This document shows positions 38,139-49,823 of a DNA stretch of 64,000 bases, one piece after another. Under the pieces are notes generated by a model, which ran no database searches, was not told the DNA's origin, and was given only the letters and a program-made list of their open reading frames with translations. The position numbers were made by a program, and so were the translations under genes. The first letter of the stretch is position 1. Each line of letters opens with the position of its first letter. The stretch comes from Cupriavidus sp. UYMMa02A (GTDB lineage: Bacteria > Pseudomonadota > Gammaproteobacteria > Burkholderiales > Burkholderiaceae), in NCBI GenBank assembly GCA_001725945.1, contig LRMT01000096.1, forward strand, positions 1 through 64,000. Direction: 5' to 3'.

Positions 38139-38157
38139 TGTCAGTGAATGTCTGACA
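38139..38157. promoter_or_regulatory. Inverted repeat TGTCAG-N7-CTGACA upstream of mscS
   Basis: Perfect 6-bp arms about 115 bp before mscS. CTCTGT-AAA-ACAGAG at 38101-38115 is a small hairpin after the AraC-type gene. Either may be a weak terminator or operator. Confidence 0.25.
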
Positions 38158-38230
38158 TTGCGGTCAGATCAATCGTTTGATTCGAGGCCTGGAAACGAAA
38201 TTCGCGCCGAGAGGTTCGCCAGCTTGCGCA

Positions 38231-38246
38231 CGCAGAAACGGGTACG
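38231..38246 (-). repeat. Dispersed iteron, perfect copy, inverted
   Basis: CGCAGAAACGGGTACG on the plus strand, 25 bp before the mscS start codon, so it lies in the mscS promoter or leader. Confidence 0.85.
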
Positions 38247-38270
38247 CCCGCCAACCAGGAGCCGCTTCTC

Positions 38271-39176
38271 ATGAACTGGAATATGGACGCCGACAAGATC
38301 GAGACTGCGTGGAACTACCTCGCGCAGCTGGCTGTGCACCAAGGCATGAACTGCATCGCCGCCTTGCTGATCCTGTTCGCAGGGTGGTGGCTGTCGGCGT
38401 GGGCGGCAGCCGCGGTGCAGCGCACGCTGGGCCGCACGCATGTGGACGAGACCGTGCGGCCGCTGCTGGCCAACGCGTTCCAGTGGATGATCCGCGTGCT
38501 GACCATCGTGCTGGTGCTGTCGCAGTTCGGCGTGCAGACCGCCAGCATCATCGCCATGCTCGGCGCCGCGGGCCTGGCGATCGGGCTGGCGCTGCAGGGT
38601 ACGCTGCAGAATATCGCGGCCGGCATCATGCTGGTGCTGCTGCGGCCATTCCGCGTCGGCCAGTACATCGACGCGCAGGGCGTGGCCGGCACGGTGCGCG
38701 AGACGGGGCTGTTCATGACCGAGCTGACCACGGCCGATGGGGTCTGCCTGCGCGTGCCGAACGGCAAGCTTTGGGGCAGCGCCATCACCAACTACAGCGA
38801 GAACCCGACGCGGCGCATGGATATCGAGACCACCGTCGCCTTCGGCAGTGACATGCACAAGGGACTCGACGCGCTGCGCAAGATGCTCTCGGAAGAGCCG
38901 CGCCTGTTGCCTGAGCCGAAGCCGGAGGCGATGGTGGTCAACTACACGCCGCAGGGCATTACCCTGAACCTGCGCTGCTGGACCTCCAGCGGCGACTACT
39001 GGGCGGTGCGATACGCGTTCTACGAGCGCATCAAGCACGTGCTCGAGGATGCGGGCTGCAAGATCGCCGTGCCGATCCAGGAGGTACGCATGCCCGACCC
39101 GGGCGTCACGCCGGTGAACACGCCACCGGCGGCAACACCCGATCCGCGCGCCAACCCACTGCGCCGCGCGGGCTAG
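38271..39176 (+). CDS. mscS: Small-conductance mechanosensitive channel MscS
   Basis: 301 aa, intact. Three membrane segments; the pore helix carries AMLGAAGLAIGLALQGTLQN with the alternating Ala/Gly pattern. The beta domain has GTVRETGLFMTEL and VCLRVPNGKLWGSAITNYSE, as in MscS. It opens under membrane tension to release solutes. The C-terminal 25 residues are Pro/Ala-rich and variable. It is convergent with edd. Confidence 0.92.
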   Translation: MNWNMDADKIETAWNYLAQLAVHQGMNCIAALLILFAGWWLSAWAAAAVQRTLGRTHVDETVRPLLANAFQWMIRVLTIVLVLSQFGVQTASIIAMLGAAGLAIGLALQGTLQNIAAGIMLVLLRPFRVGQYIDAQGVAGTVRETGLFMTELTTADGVCLRVPNGKLWGSAITNYSENPTRRMDIETTVAFGSDMHKGLDALRKMLSEEPRLLPEPKPEAMVVNYTPQGITLNLRCWTSSGDYWAVRYAFYERIKHVLEDAGCKIAVPIQEVRMPDPGVTPVNTPPAATPDPRANPLRRAG

Positions 39177-39185
39177 TGCGTTCCG

Positions 39186-41018
39186 TCAATCAGCGGCATC
39201 TTCGTCCGCGAACAGTGTGCATGCCCCGGACTCCGCCTCGCTGACGTTGCGGCGGAAGGTCGCGAACAGGTCGCGTCCCACGCCATGACGGTTCGCGCTG
39301 AGATCGGGACGCGTGGTTTCACGCGCGCTCCATTCGGCGTCCGGCACCAGCACGGTCAGCACGCCCGCAGGCGCATCGACACGCACCATGTCGCCGGTGC
39401 GCACGCGCCCGATGCCGCCGCCATTCAGCGCCTCCGGGCAGACGTGGATCGCCGCGGGCACCTTGCCCGATGCACCGGACATGCGCCCGTCAGTGACCAG
39501 CGCCACATGAAAGCCGCGGTCCTGCAGTACCGTCAGCGTCGGCGTGAGCTTGTGCAATTCGGGCATGCCGCATGAGGCCGGGCCCTGCCACGGCAGCACC
39601 GCGATGAAATCGCGTTCCAGCTCGCCGCGCTTGAACGCGGCGATCACGTCGTCCTGGCGCTCGAACACGATGGCGGGCGCCTCCACGACCTGATGCTCGG
39701 GCTTCACCGCCGAGGTCTTGATGACGGCACGCCCGAGCCTGCCGTCCAGCAGCTTGATGCCGCCGTCCGGCGCGAACGGCCGCGCCGCGCCGCGCACGAT
39801 GGTGTCGTCGAGCGGGTCCTGCGGGCCGTCGATCCATTCGAGCCTGCGTCGCGCAGCACGGGCTCGCGCGCGTAGCGCCGAGCCCGCGGCCGACCACCGT
39901 GGTGACGTCGTCATGCAGCAGGCCCAGTTCCAGCAGCCCGCGGATGACCACCGACAGCCGCCCGCGGCCTGGAACTGGTTCACGTCGGCCTTGCCGTTCG
40001 GATAGACGCGCGCGAGCAGCGGCACCGCGCCCGACAGCTCGTCGAAGTCGTCCCAGGTCAGTACGATGCCGGCCACGCGCGCCATGGCGATCAGGTGCAG
40101 CGTATGGTTGGTGGAGCCGCCCGTGGCAAGCAGGCCGACGATACCGTTGACGAACGCGTGCTCGTCGAGCACGTCGGCGACCGGCGTATAGCGTTCGCCG
40201 CCATGCACGAGCCGCAGCGCCTGCCGGGCTGATTCGCGCGTAAGCGCCTCGCGCAGCGGCGTGTTCGGGTTGATGAAGGCGGTGCCCGGCAGATGCAGGC
40301 CCATGATCTCCATCAGCATCTGGTTGGAGTTGGCGGTGCCGTAGAAGGTGCAGGTGCCCGGCCCGTGATAGGAACGCGTCTCGGCTTCGAGCAGTTCCTT
40401 GCGGCCGATCTTGCCTTCGGCGTAGCGCTGGCGCACATGCGCCTTCTCGTCATTGCTCATGCCCGTCGTCATGGGGCCGCCCGGCACGAACACCGCGGGC
40501 AGGTGGCCGAACGACAGCGCGCCCATCACCAGCCCCGGCACGATCTTGTCGCAGACGCCGAGGTACAGCGCGCCGTCGAACATCTGGTGCGACAGCGCCA
40601 CCGCCGTGGCCAGCGCGATCACGTCGCGCGAGAACAGCGACAGGTCCATGCCGTCCTGGCCCTGGGTCACGCCGTCGCACATCGCCGGGGTGCCGCCCGC
40701 GAACTGGGCGGTGCCGCCGGCTTCGAGCGCAGCCTCCTTGATCCACTTCGGGAAGGCCGCGAGCGGCTGGTGTGCGGACAGCATGTCGTTGTACGCCGAG
40801 ACGATCGCGAGATTGGGCCGTTCGTCGGCCTTGAGCCGGATCTTGGCCTCATCCGGCATGGCCGCCATGGCGTGCGCGAGGTTGGTACAGGAAAGCTGGG
40901 TGCGCTCGACCTTCTGGCCCGCCATGGCGCGGGTGCGGTCAAGATAGCCCTGACGCGATGGGCCGCTGCGCGAGACGATGCGGGCCGTGACCCGTTCGAG
41001 TACTGGGTGACGTGGCAT
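39186..41018 (-). CDS. edd: Phosphogluconate dehydratase (two compensating frame changes)
   Basis: 610 codons in one open frame, but residues of about 39870-39960 read out of frame ([20 protein letters not shown]); the alternative frame there gives [20 protein letters not shown], the expected family sequence. Two single-base errors that cancel explain this. ILVD/EDD motifs are [40 protein letters not shown] and [20 protein letters not shown]. It turns 6-phosphogluconate into KDPG in the Entner-Doudoroff pathway, with an iron-sulfur cluster. It is divergent from zwf, with an iteron between them. Confidence 0.92.
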   Translation of the reverse strand: MPRHPVLERVTARIVSRSGPSRQGYLDRTRAMAGQKVERTQLSCTNLAHAMAAMPDEAKIRLKADERPNLAIVSAYNDMLSAHQPLAAFPKWIKEAALEAGGTAQFAGGTPAMCDGVTQGQDGMDLSLFSRDVIALATAVALSHQMFDGALYLGVCDKIVPGLVMGALSFGHLPAVFVPGGPMTTGMSNDEKAHVRQRYAEGKIGRKELLEAETRSYHGPGTCTFYGTANSNQMLMEIMGLHLPGTAFINPNTPLREALTRESARQALRLVHGGERYTPVADVLDEHAFVNGIVGLLATGGSTNHTLHLIAMARVAGIVLTWDDFDELSGAVPLLARVYPNGKADVNQFQAAGGCRWSSAGCWNWACCMTTSPRWSAAGSALRARARAARRRLEWIDGPQDPLDDTIVRGAARPFAPDGGIKLLDGRLGRAVIKTSAVKPEHQVVEAPAIVFERQDDVIAAFKRGELERDFIAVLPWQGPASCGMPELHKLTPTLTVLQDRGFHVALVTDGRMSGASGKVPAAIHVCPEALNGGGIGRVRTGDMVRVDAPAGVLTVLVPDAEWSARETTRPDLSANRHGVGRDLFATFRRNVSEAESGACTLFADEDAAD

Positions 41019-41085
41019 AGGTTTCTCCTGCGGGTTGCTTCCAGCCTAGCGCACTTCGCGGCACGCTGCACGGTGGAAGGCGTCA

Positions 41086-41101
41086 CGCAGAAACGGGTAC
41101 G
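41086..41101 (-). repeat. Dispersed iteron, perfect copy, inverted, between edd and zwf
   Basis: CGCAGAAACGGGTACG on the plus strand in the 270-bp divergent edd/zwf promoter region, 68 bp upstream of edd. Confidence 0.85.
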
Positions 41102-41288
41102 CTTCGTGGTCCGCGTGTGGGCCAAGTGTGATCCGCGTGTGGCCCGCGCGCCTCGCCAAGCTGCGGCGACTCACGTAAACTGGCCGGAACTTATGCGCCG
41201 CATCCGGACACTCAATCCATGCGGCCGCATCGGGCAGGTGCCGCGCACGCGCGCGTTCTGACTGCTATCCTCATCCAAGGAGCCCTCG

Positions 41289-42742
<1,454 letters not shown>

Positions 42743-42771
42743 ACCCTGAACCCTGACACGGAGACTGCGCC

Positions 42772-43448
<677 letters not shown>

Positions 43449-43452
<4 letters not shown>

Positions 43453-44475
43453 GCCATGCCATGACTGCTTCGGCCTCCACTGACACTTCCTATCCACGCC
43501 TGCTTGCCGATGTGGGCGGCACCAACGTGCGCTTCGCGCTGGAAACCGCGCCAATGCAGATTGGCACGGTGACCGCGCTGAAGGTGGCCGACCATTCGTC
43601 GCTCGAAGCGGCCATGCGCCACTACCTCGATGGCTTGCGCGCGGCCGGCACCGTGTTGCCGCACCATGCGGCGATCGGTCTCGCCAACCCCGTCACGGCG
43701 ACCATGTTCGGCTCACCAACCATGACTGGGCCTTCTCGGTGGAAGCCACGCGGCAGGCGCTGGGGCTGCAGACGCTGTTAGCCATCAACGATTTCACGTC
43801 GCTGGCGCTGAGCCTGCCCTATCTTGGCGCGAACGATCTGGTGCAGGTGCGGCCCGGTGAAGCCGTGGCCACCGCGCCGCGTGCGCTGGTGGGGCCGGGC
43901 ACCGGACTGGGCGTGTCGGGGCTGGTGCCGTCGCCGGCCGGTGTCGCCGTGGCGCTGGCAGGCGAGGGCGGCCATATCGAACTGATGCCCTCGACTGACG
44001 ACGAATGGATCGCCTGGCGCGCCGCGCATGCGAGCCTCGGACGCGTGTCGGCGGAGCGGCTGCTGTCGGGCATTGGCCTGTCGCATATCCATGCCGCGCT
44101 GTGCGCAGAAACGGGTACGCCCTTGGACACGCCGCTGGCGCCGGAGCAGGTGACGACGGGCGCCTTCGAGCGCACGATCCGCTCTGCGAGCGCACCATGG
44201 CGGTGTTCTTTGGCCTGCTCGGCTCCGTGGCCGCTGACGTGGCGCTGGTGCTGGGCGCGCGTGGCGGCGTCTATCTTGGCGGCGGCATCCTGCCGCGCTT
44301 CGTGCCGGCGCTGCAGGCGTCGACATTCAACGCGCGCTTCGTGGCCAAGGGCCGCCTGCAGGCCTACCTCGACAGGCTGCCGGTGTATGTGATCACCGCC
44401 AGCTACCCCGCGCTGCCGGGCCTTGCGCGCGCGCTGGCCGACGCGCTCAGCCACGGCCGCCCACCTATCGGATAA
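43449..44475 (+). CDS. glk: Glucokinase (frame broken twice), carrying an internal iteron
   Basis: About 342 aa when repaired, from the GTG at 43449 (or ATG 43461). Glk motifs are RLLADVGGTNVRFALE, LAINDFTSLALSLPYL, ALVGPGTGLGVSGLVP, GEGGHIELMP and LGARGGVYLGGGILPRFVPA. The frame changes near 43700 (ACG-GCG should be ACG-GGC) and 44185. It phosphorylates glucose with ATP. The iteron at 44104-44119 lies in the coding region and encodes AETGTP. The response regulator gene begins 3 bp after the stop. Confidence 0.9.
44104..44119 (-). repeat. Iteron inside glk, perfect copy, inverted
   Basis: CGCAGAAACGGGTACG on the plus strand, read as part of codons for CAETGTP in glucokinase. The protein length around it looks normal for the family. 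Confidence 0.85.
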
Positions 44476-44478
44476 GAC

Positions 44479-45184
44479 ATGCGCGTGCTGCTGGTGGAAG
44501 ACGATGCCATGATCGGCGACAGCGTGAAGCTCGCGTTGCGCCAGGAAGGGTTTGCCGTGGACTGGGTTCAGGATGGCGAGGCCGGCCTTGCCGCCGCCAC
44601 GCCGACAGGCGGCTCGGGGGGGGGACGATGGGGCGTGCTATGACGTGATCCTGCTCGACCTCGGCTTGCCGCGCCGTTCGGGGCTCGACGTGCTGCGTGC
44701 CTTGCGCGCGCGTGGCGTATCCACGCCGGTGCTGATCGTGACCGCGCGCGATGCAATCTCGGACCGCGTGGCGGGCCTCAACGCGGGTGCGGACGATTAC
44801 CTGGTCAAGCCGTTCGACCTGCAGGAGCTCGCCGCGCGCATGCACGCGCTGGCGCGCCGCGCCGAAGGGCGGGCCGAGCCGGTCCTCAGCTACGGCGCCA
44901 TTTCGCTGAACCCGGCCACGCGCGAGGTCACGCTCAACGGCGAACCGGTGCGCCTGTCCGCGCGCGAGTTCTCGCTGCTGTCGGCGCTGATGGCGCGCCC
45001 GGGCAAGGTCTGGTCGGTCGCGCAGTTGCAGGAGCGGCTGTATAGCTGGGATGACGAAGTCGGCAGCAATACGGTCGAGGTCTACATTCACGCGCTGCGC
45101 AAGAAGTTCGGCGCAGCGCTGATCCGCAATATCCGTGGCGTGGGCTATGTCGTGCCGCGTCTCGAAGAGGAGTCAGGCAACTGA
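44479..45184 (+). CDS. OmpR/PhoB-type response regulator (frame broken at a G run)
   Basis: About 234 aa when repaired. The receiver starts MRVLLVEDDAMIGDSVKLAL; the Asp is in YDVILLDLGLPRRSGLDVLR and the Lys in DDYLVKPFDLQEL. The winged helix carries SAREFSLLSALMARPGKVWS and VEVYIHALRKKFG. The frame breaks in a run of nine Gs near 44616-44624; eight or eleven Gs would restore it. QseB/TctD-like. The stop overlaps the kinase start (TGATG). Confidence 0.88.
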
Positions 45185-46517
45185 TGCGATCCATCCAGCG
45201 AACCCTGCTGTGGTGGCTGGCCGCCGGCCTGCTCGCCGGCATTGCCATGGCAACCGTGCTGATCTACGGCCAGGCCCGCCAGGAAGCCAACGCCCTGTTC
45301 GACTACCAGATGAAGCAGGTCGCGGCGGCGCTGCCGAGCCAGTTCGCCGACCCGGTGGTGCCGCCGTTTATCGTGGAGGGCGGCGCCGGCGCCGACCTGC
45401 TGCACGCAGACGAGGACGTGGTCATCCATATCTGGGACGCTCCGGCCGCAGCCTATACCTGTCGCATGCACATCCGGCGCTGCCGGCACGCGCCGAACTG
45501 GGCTTTTCGAACGTCACCACCGGCGAAGGCGAATGGCGGCTCTACAGCATGCAGCTCGGGCCCGCGGTGGTGCAGATCGCGCAGCCCATGAGCGCGCGGC
45601 GCACGCTCGCGGCGCGCATGGCGCTGCGTACGGTGGCACCGTTGTTCCTGCTGCTGCCGCTGCTGGGCTGGCTGGTGTGGATGGCGGTGGGACGCGGCCT
45701 GCGACCCCTGCGCGAGATCGCCACGGAAGTGCGCGCGCGCGACGCCAGCGCGCTGACGCCGCTGGCCATGCGCGCGATGCCCGACGAGATCGCGCCGCTC
45801 AGCGATGCGCTGAACCAGCTTCTGGAACGGCTGTCGCATGCGATTGACACCCAGCGCGCGTTCGTGGCCGATGCCGCTCACGCGCTGCGCACCCCGCTGG
45901 CGGCGTTGCAGTTGCAGGCGCAGCTTGTCGAACGCGCCGAGGATCCGCAAGCGCGGCGACAGGCGGTCGGCAAGCTGCGTCAGGGCCTCGAGCGCCTGAC
46001 CCATCTGGTGGCGCAGCTCTTGACGCTGGCACGCCAGGAGCCCGGCGCCGTGACGCTGCCGCAGGAGCCGGTCGACATGCACGAGCTTGCCGCTGGTGTA
46101 GTGGCCGAGATGGCGCAAGCCGCGCTGGATCGCGAAATCGACCTCGGACTCGATGCCGACAGCGTCCCGGTGTCGCGCATCCACGGCGATGCCGATGCGT
46201 TGCGCATCCTGCTGACCAACCTGATCGACAACGCGCTCGCCTACATTCCGCGCGGCAGCCGCGTCGACGTGCTGCTCAGGCAAGCCGCGGGCGGCCGCGA
46301 AGTGGAGCTCGTCGTCAGCGACAACGGGCCCGGCATTCCCGCCGACGAGCGCGGGCGCGTGTTCGATCGTTTCTACCGGCTGCCGGACGCTCCGACCGGC
46401 GGCAGCGGGCTGGGGCTGGCCATCGTGGCCGAGATCGCGCAGTCGCACGGCGCACGCCTGGCGCTCGAAGACGCGGCCCCGGGGCTGCGCGTGCGCGTGA
46501 CGTTTCCCGCCGCTTGA
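45184..46517 (+). CDS. Sensor histidine kinase (frame broken once)
   Basis: About 444 aa when repaired. A membrane helix (LLWWLAAGLLAGIAMATVLI), a periplasmic region of about 130 residues, a second helix (VAPLFLLLPLLGWLVWMAVG), HAMP, HisKA with ADAAHALRTPLAALQLQAQL, and ATPase motifs NLIDNALAYIP, VSDNGPGIPADERGRVFDRF and GGSGLGLAI. The frame changes near 45460 in the periplasmic domain. This is the QseC/TctE-type partner of the regulator just upstream. Linked to the glk cluster, so sugar or organic acid sensing is possible but not shown. Confidence 0.88.
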
Positions 46518-46529
46518 GCGGCACGCCGG

Positions 46530-46677
46530 TCAGACCGGCGTCAGCAGCGGTTCCCCCGGCAAAGTGGCGGCGGCTGTTCTCGAGGAACTGGTCCACTGAC
46601 GCCTGAATCGCCTCGGGCGACCAGCCGGCGACGTGCGGCGCCAGCACGTCGTCCGGGCAGCCCAGCAGCACCGTGGG
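46530..46677 (-). pseudogene. C-terminal remnant of a D-2-hydroxyacid dehydrogenase
   Basis: The minus strand reads DDVLAPHVAGWSPEAIQASV and DQFLENSRRHFAG, and after a one-base shift EPLLTPV with a stop at 46530. This is the C-terminus of a D-isomer-specific 2-hydroxyacid (glyoxylate/hydroxypyruvate) dehydrogenase. The remaining 260 or so residues are missing, and the 5' break coincides with the cluster of iterons starting at 46681. Confidence 0.6.
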
Positions 46678-46680
46678 CGG

Positions 46681-46740
46681 CGCAGAAACGGGTACGCTCG
46701 GGCGAGTACGCAGAAGCAGGTCCGCGCAGAAACGGGTACG
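46681..46740 (-). repeat. Cluster of three inverted iterons
   Basis: Perfect copies CGCAGAAACGGGTACG at 46681-46696 and 46725-46740, with a degenerate copy (CGCAGAAGCAGGTCCG) at 46709-46724 abutting the last. This is the densest group outside the origin array. Confidence 0.85.
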
Positions 46741-46838
46741 CTTGCTTGACCGTGCGGCAGCGTCGAGCGGTGTTTTCAGTGCCTGAGAGCCCGGATGAAC
46801 CGCGAATCCAAGGCGCCGGAAGGGCACTCCGACGGGCA

Positions 46839-46854
46839 CGCAGACACGGGTACG
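46839..46854 (-). repeat. Dispersed iteron, one mismatch, inverted
   Basis: CGCAGACACGGGTACG on the plus strand, 52 bp before yccF. Confidence 0.75.
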
Positions 46855-46905
46855 CTTTCGCTGCGCGTATCATCGGGCTCTCCTTTACTTCTCCGGAATC
46901 CCTGC

Positions 46906-47360
46906 ATGCGTGCGATCGGCAATTTCCTCTGGTTTGTGCTTGGCGGTGTCTTCATGGGCCTGGCGTGGTGGCTCGCCGGGCTGCTGGCCTTCTGCTCGAT
47001 CGTCGGTATTCCGTGGGGCAAGGCCTGCTTTGTGATCGGCAGCTTCACGTTCTTCCCGTTCGGCAAGCAGGCGATCAGCCGGCGCGAACTGAACCAGCGC
47101 GACGACATCGGCACCGGCGTGCTCGGCATCGTCGGCAATGTGCTGTGGTTTATCTTTGCCGGCGTCTGGCTCGCGATTGGCCACGTGATGTCGGCCATCG
47201 CCTGCTTCGTGACCATCATCGGCATTCCGTTCGCCATCCAGCACCTGAAGCTTGCCGGCATTGCGCTGGCGCCCATCGGGCAGACCGTGGTCAGCAATGA
47301 GATGGCCGAGGCCGCGCGGCGCGAAACGGGCCGCGCGCAGGTGGATGCTTGCGCCGTTAA
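46906..47360 (+). CDS. yccF: YccF domain-containing inner-membrane protein
   Basis: About 151 aa. It starts MRAIGNFLWFVLGGVFMGLA; family motifs are SIVGIPWGKACFVIGSFTFF, FPFGKQAISRRELNQRDDIG and FVTIIGIPFAIQHLKLAGIA, with four hydrophobic segments in two related halves. The raw frame runs on to 47487 inside the convergent MarR gene; a lost base near 47335 would give a stop at 47360, the expected length. Function unknown. Confidence 0.85.
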
Positions 47361-47814
47361 CTGTCGCCGGATTGGTCGTCGCGCGTGGCGTGGGCGACCA
47401 ATCGATCGAGCAGACTTCCCAGCAACGCTTGTTCGTCCTCGCTCAGGCAGCCGAAGATCTCTTCATTGCGCCTGGCGATCATCGTGATGGCCTGCCGGTA
47501 CAGCGGCTTGCCTCCCGCGTCAGTTCCAGAACCACGCCGCGCCCATCGGCCTCGCTTGCCGACTTGCTGACCAGTCCGCGGTCGACGAGCGCCTGTGCCG
47601 AGCGGCTGGCCTGGCCCTTGGTCAGGTTGGCCTTCTGCGCCAGCACGTTGACCGACAGCGGCGCGAAGGCGCCGATGGCGGCCAGGCAGCGGCCTTCACT
47701 GAGCGGCAGGCCGCACTGCTCAAGGTACGCATAGGCGCTGTCCTTGTCGCTGAGCTTGTTGACCTGGTGCAGGCGGTAGGTCAGGAACTGGTCCAGGCGG
47801 GGCAGGGCTTTCAT
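47357..47814 (-). CDS. MarR-family transcriptional regulator (frame broken once)
   Basis: About 152 aa when repaired, from the ATG at 47814 (MKALPRLDQFLTYRLHQVNK). The winged helix is SVNVLAQKANLTKGQASRSA with the wing SASEADGRGVVLELT. The frame changes near 47523, then AITMIARRNEEIFGCLSEDE and a stop at 47357. It lies downstream of the DUF2783 and FAD-monooxygenase genes on the same strand and probably binds the repeats at 49703 and 49732. Confidence 0.82.
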
Positions 47815-47840
47815 GTCGGATCCGTTCGGGGAAGCCGAAC

Positions 47841-48013
47841 TTACACCCGTGCCTGCGCCGTTTCGATCAGGGCGAGCACGGGGGCCAGCGCGTCCTGCCG
47901 GCCCATCAGCCCAGGCAGACCATGGCGAGCAGCAGCGGCGCCTTGTCCTGGCCGACTCCGGCCATGGCCTCGCATAGGCGGGTGTAGGCGAAATCGAGTT
48001 CTTCAGCTTGCAT
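47841..48013 (-). CDS. DUF2783 family small protein (frame broken once)
   Basis: About 57 aa, starting MQAEELDFAYTRLCEAMAGV, with LAMVCLGLMGRQDALAPVLA after a frame change near 47915 and a stop at 47841. DUF2783 proteins accompany FAD-dependent aromatic monooxygenases. The start overlaps the last codons of the monooxygenase gene, so they are coupled. Role unknown. Confidence 0.6.
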
Positions 48014-49685
48014 GGCCGGCTCCGGCAGGGGGGGGTTGCAGGAAGGGGGCGAGGACGTGCGCACCTGTTCCGGCCGCGGCGCGCGCCACCGCGCCAGGAC
48101 ATAGCCGTCCGGACGGATCACATACAACGTGCCCGCCTGCGCGCCATAGCGCTGGTACGCCTGGCCATCGGCATCGGCGAGCGTTCCGTCGGGCGTGGTA
48201 TTGCCGGGAGGAACGATCGCGCAAAGCTGCACGCTGCCCGCATGCGTTTGGGCAAACGCCGAGATCTCGGCCGGCACGGTGGCGCGTTCGCCGAACCAAA
48301 GCAGCGTGAAGACCTGGCCGAAGCTCGCCGTGAGATGTCCGCCGTTCACGCGCGCTTCCGGCGCGGGCAGGCCGGGTGCCGCGCCAGGCACGCGCTGCCG
48401 AAGTCCGACGGACCGTTCAGCGCCGAATCCGTATACGCGATCGGCGCCGACTGGCGCGGATTGATCAGCGAGCGTACCGCGGGCTCATCGAGTGCCAGGC
48501 GCAGCGTGGCCTCGCGCATCAGGTTGAAGGCGAAGTTGGGCGGCGCCATGAACTCCGTGCTCTTGGCGCCGTAGTCGATGTTCTGCCGCGTGGCATGCAC
48601 GCGTTCGGTCGAATACGAATCGAGCAGGCCGGCATCGGCGTGGCCCTTGATCACCCAGGCCAGCTTCCACGCCAGGTTGCCGGCATCATCGAGTCCGGAG
48701 TTGAGCCCGCGCACGCCGAAGATCGGCACCAGGTGCGCGGCATCGCCGGCGAACAGCACGCGTCCGTGCCGGTACGCATCGAGCGTCAGGCACTTGGCGT
48801 TGTAGATCGAGATCCACAGCGGCTCCCACGGCGCGGTCTCGCCGATCATGTCGAGGTGGCTCTGCACGCGTGGCAGCACGTTCTCGGGCTGGACCGCTTC
48901 GGCCGGATCCTCGTCGTCGCGGATCTGATAGTCGATGCGCCAGACGTCGTCGGGCTGGCGGTGCATCAGGATGGTCGAGCCCGGATTGGAAGGCGGATCG
49001 AACCAGGCCAGCCGTTCCACGTCGCGCTGTGTCTTCTGCACGATATCGACGATCACATAGCGGCCATCGTACTGCGTGCCTTCCATGCGCAGGCCGAGCT
49101 GCTCGCGCACGGTGCTGCGGCCGCCGTCGCAGGCGACCAGCCACTGGGCGCGGACCTCATGTGTGCCATCCGCGCTTTCGATGTTCACGCTGACACCGTC
49201 GGCGTCGTGGCGCACGGTCGATACGCGGCGGCGAAGCGCACATCGGCAAGCTGCCCGCACGCGAGTGCCGCCTCATGCGCGAACGCCTCCAGGTAGTACT
49301 GCTGGATGTTGACCATCGGCGCGAAGCGCTCGCCGGGCTCGCTCGGCATGCGGAAATGCAGCACTTCGGCATCGCGGTAGTAGCTGCGGCCGCCGACCCA
49401 GGGTAGGCCTTTGTCGACGGTGGCCTGGTCGGCCCCCACCCAGCCCAGGATCTCCAGCGAGCGGCGCGACATGCAGATCGCGCGGCTGCCCGCGCAGTAG
49501 CCGTCGTCGGCCTCCACCACGAGCGAGGCGATGCCTTGCCGGGCGAGCAGCGCGCTCAGGGCGAGACCTACCGGGCCGCCGCCGGCGATCAGGACGGGAA
49601 CGGAGGACGGCCACAGACGCGGCGTGACGGCGGGCGGAGCTGGCAATGCTGCGCTGGTTGGGACGGGGGCGGAAAGGTCTGGCAT
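48003..49685 (-). CDS. FAD-dependent aromatic-ring monooxygenase, MhpA-like (frame broken three times)
   Basis: About 561 aa when repaired, from the ATG at 49685 (MPDLSAPVPTSAALPAPPAV). The FAD motif is VPVLIAGGGPVGLALSALLA; others are WLVACDGGRSTVREQLGL and the flavin-contact motif LFAGDAAHLVPIFGVRGLNS. The C-terminal thioredoxin-like part carries LYVIRPDGYVLARW. Frame changes near 49222, 48385 and 48055. It hydroxylates phenolic or related rings with NAD(P)H and oxygen; the substrate is not known. Divergent from an OPT transporter. Confidence 0.85.
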
Positions 49686-49702
49686 GGACAACCTGTGCAA
49701 TG

Positions 49703-49747
49703 TAGTTGTGTGCGAAACTATATCGACATAATAGTTGCGCACGAAAC
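49703..49747. promoter_or_regulatory. Candidate MarR operators between monooxygenase and OPT genes
   Basis: TAGTTGTGTGCGAAACTA (49703-49720) has inverted TAGTT/AAACTA ends, and TAGTTGCGCACGAAAC (49732-49747) is a direct near-copy 29 bp on. Two similar sites in the divergent promoter fit binding by the MarR-family protein encoded in the same cluster. Confidence 0.5.
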
Positions 49748-49823
49748 CAGTGTAAACCCCGGCGGAGCGCACTCTCGACTATGCTTTGCAGGAAGCACTT
49801 CTCAGGCACCTTGCCCGTTCCTT

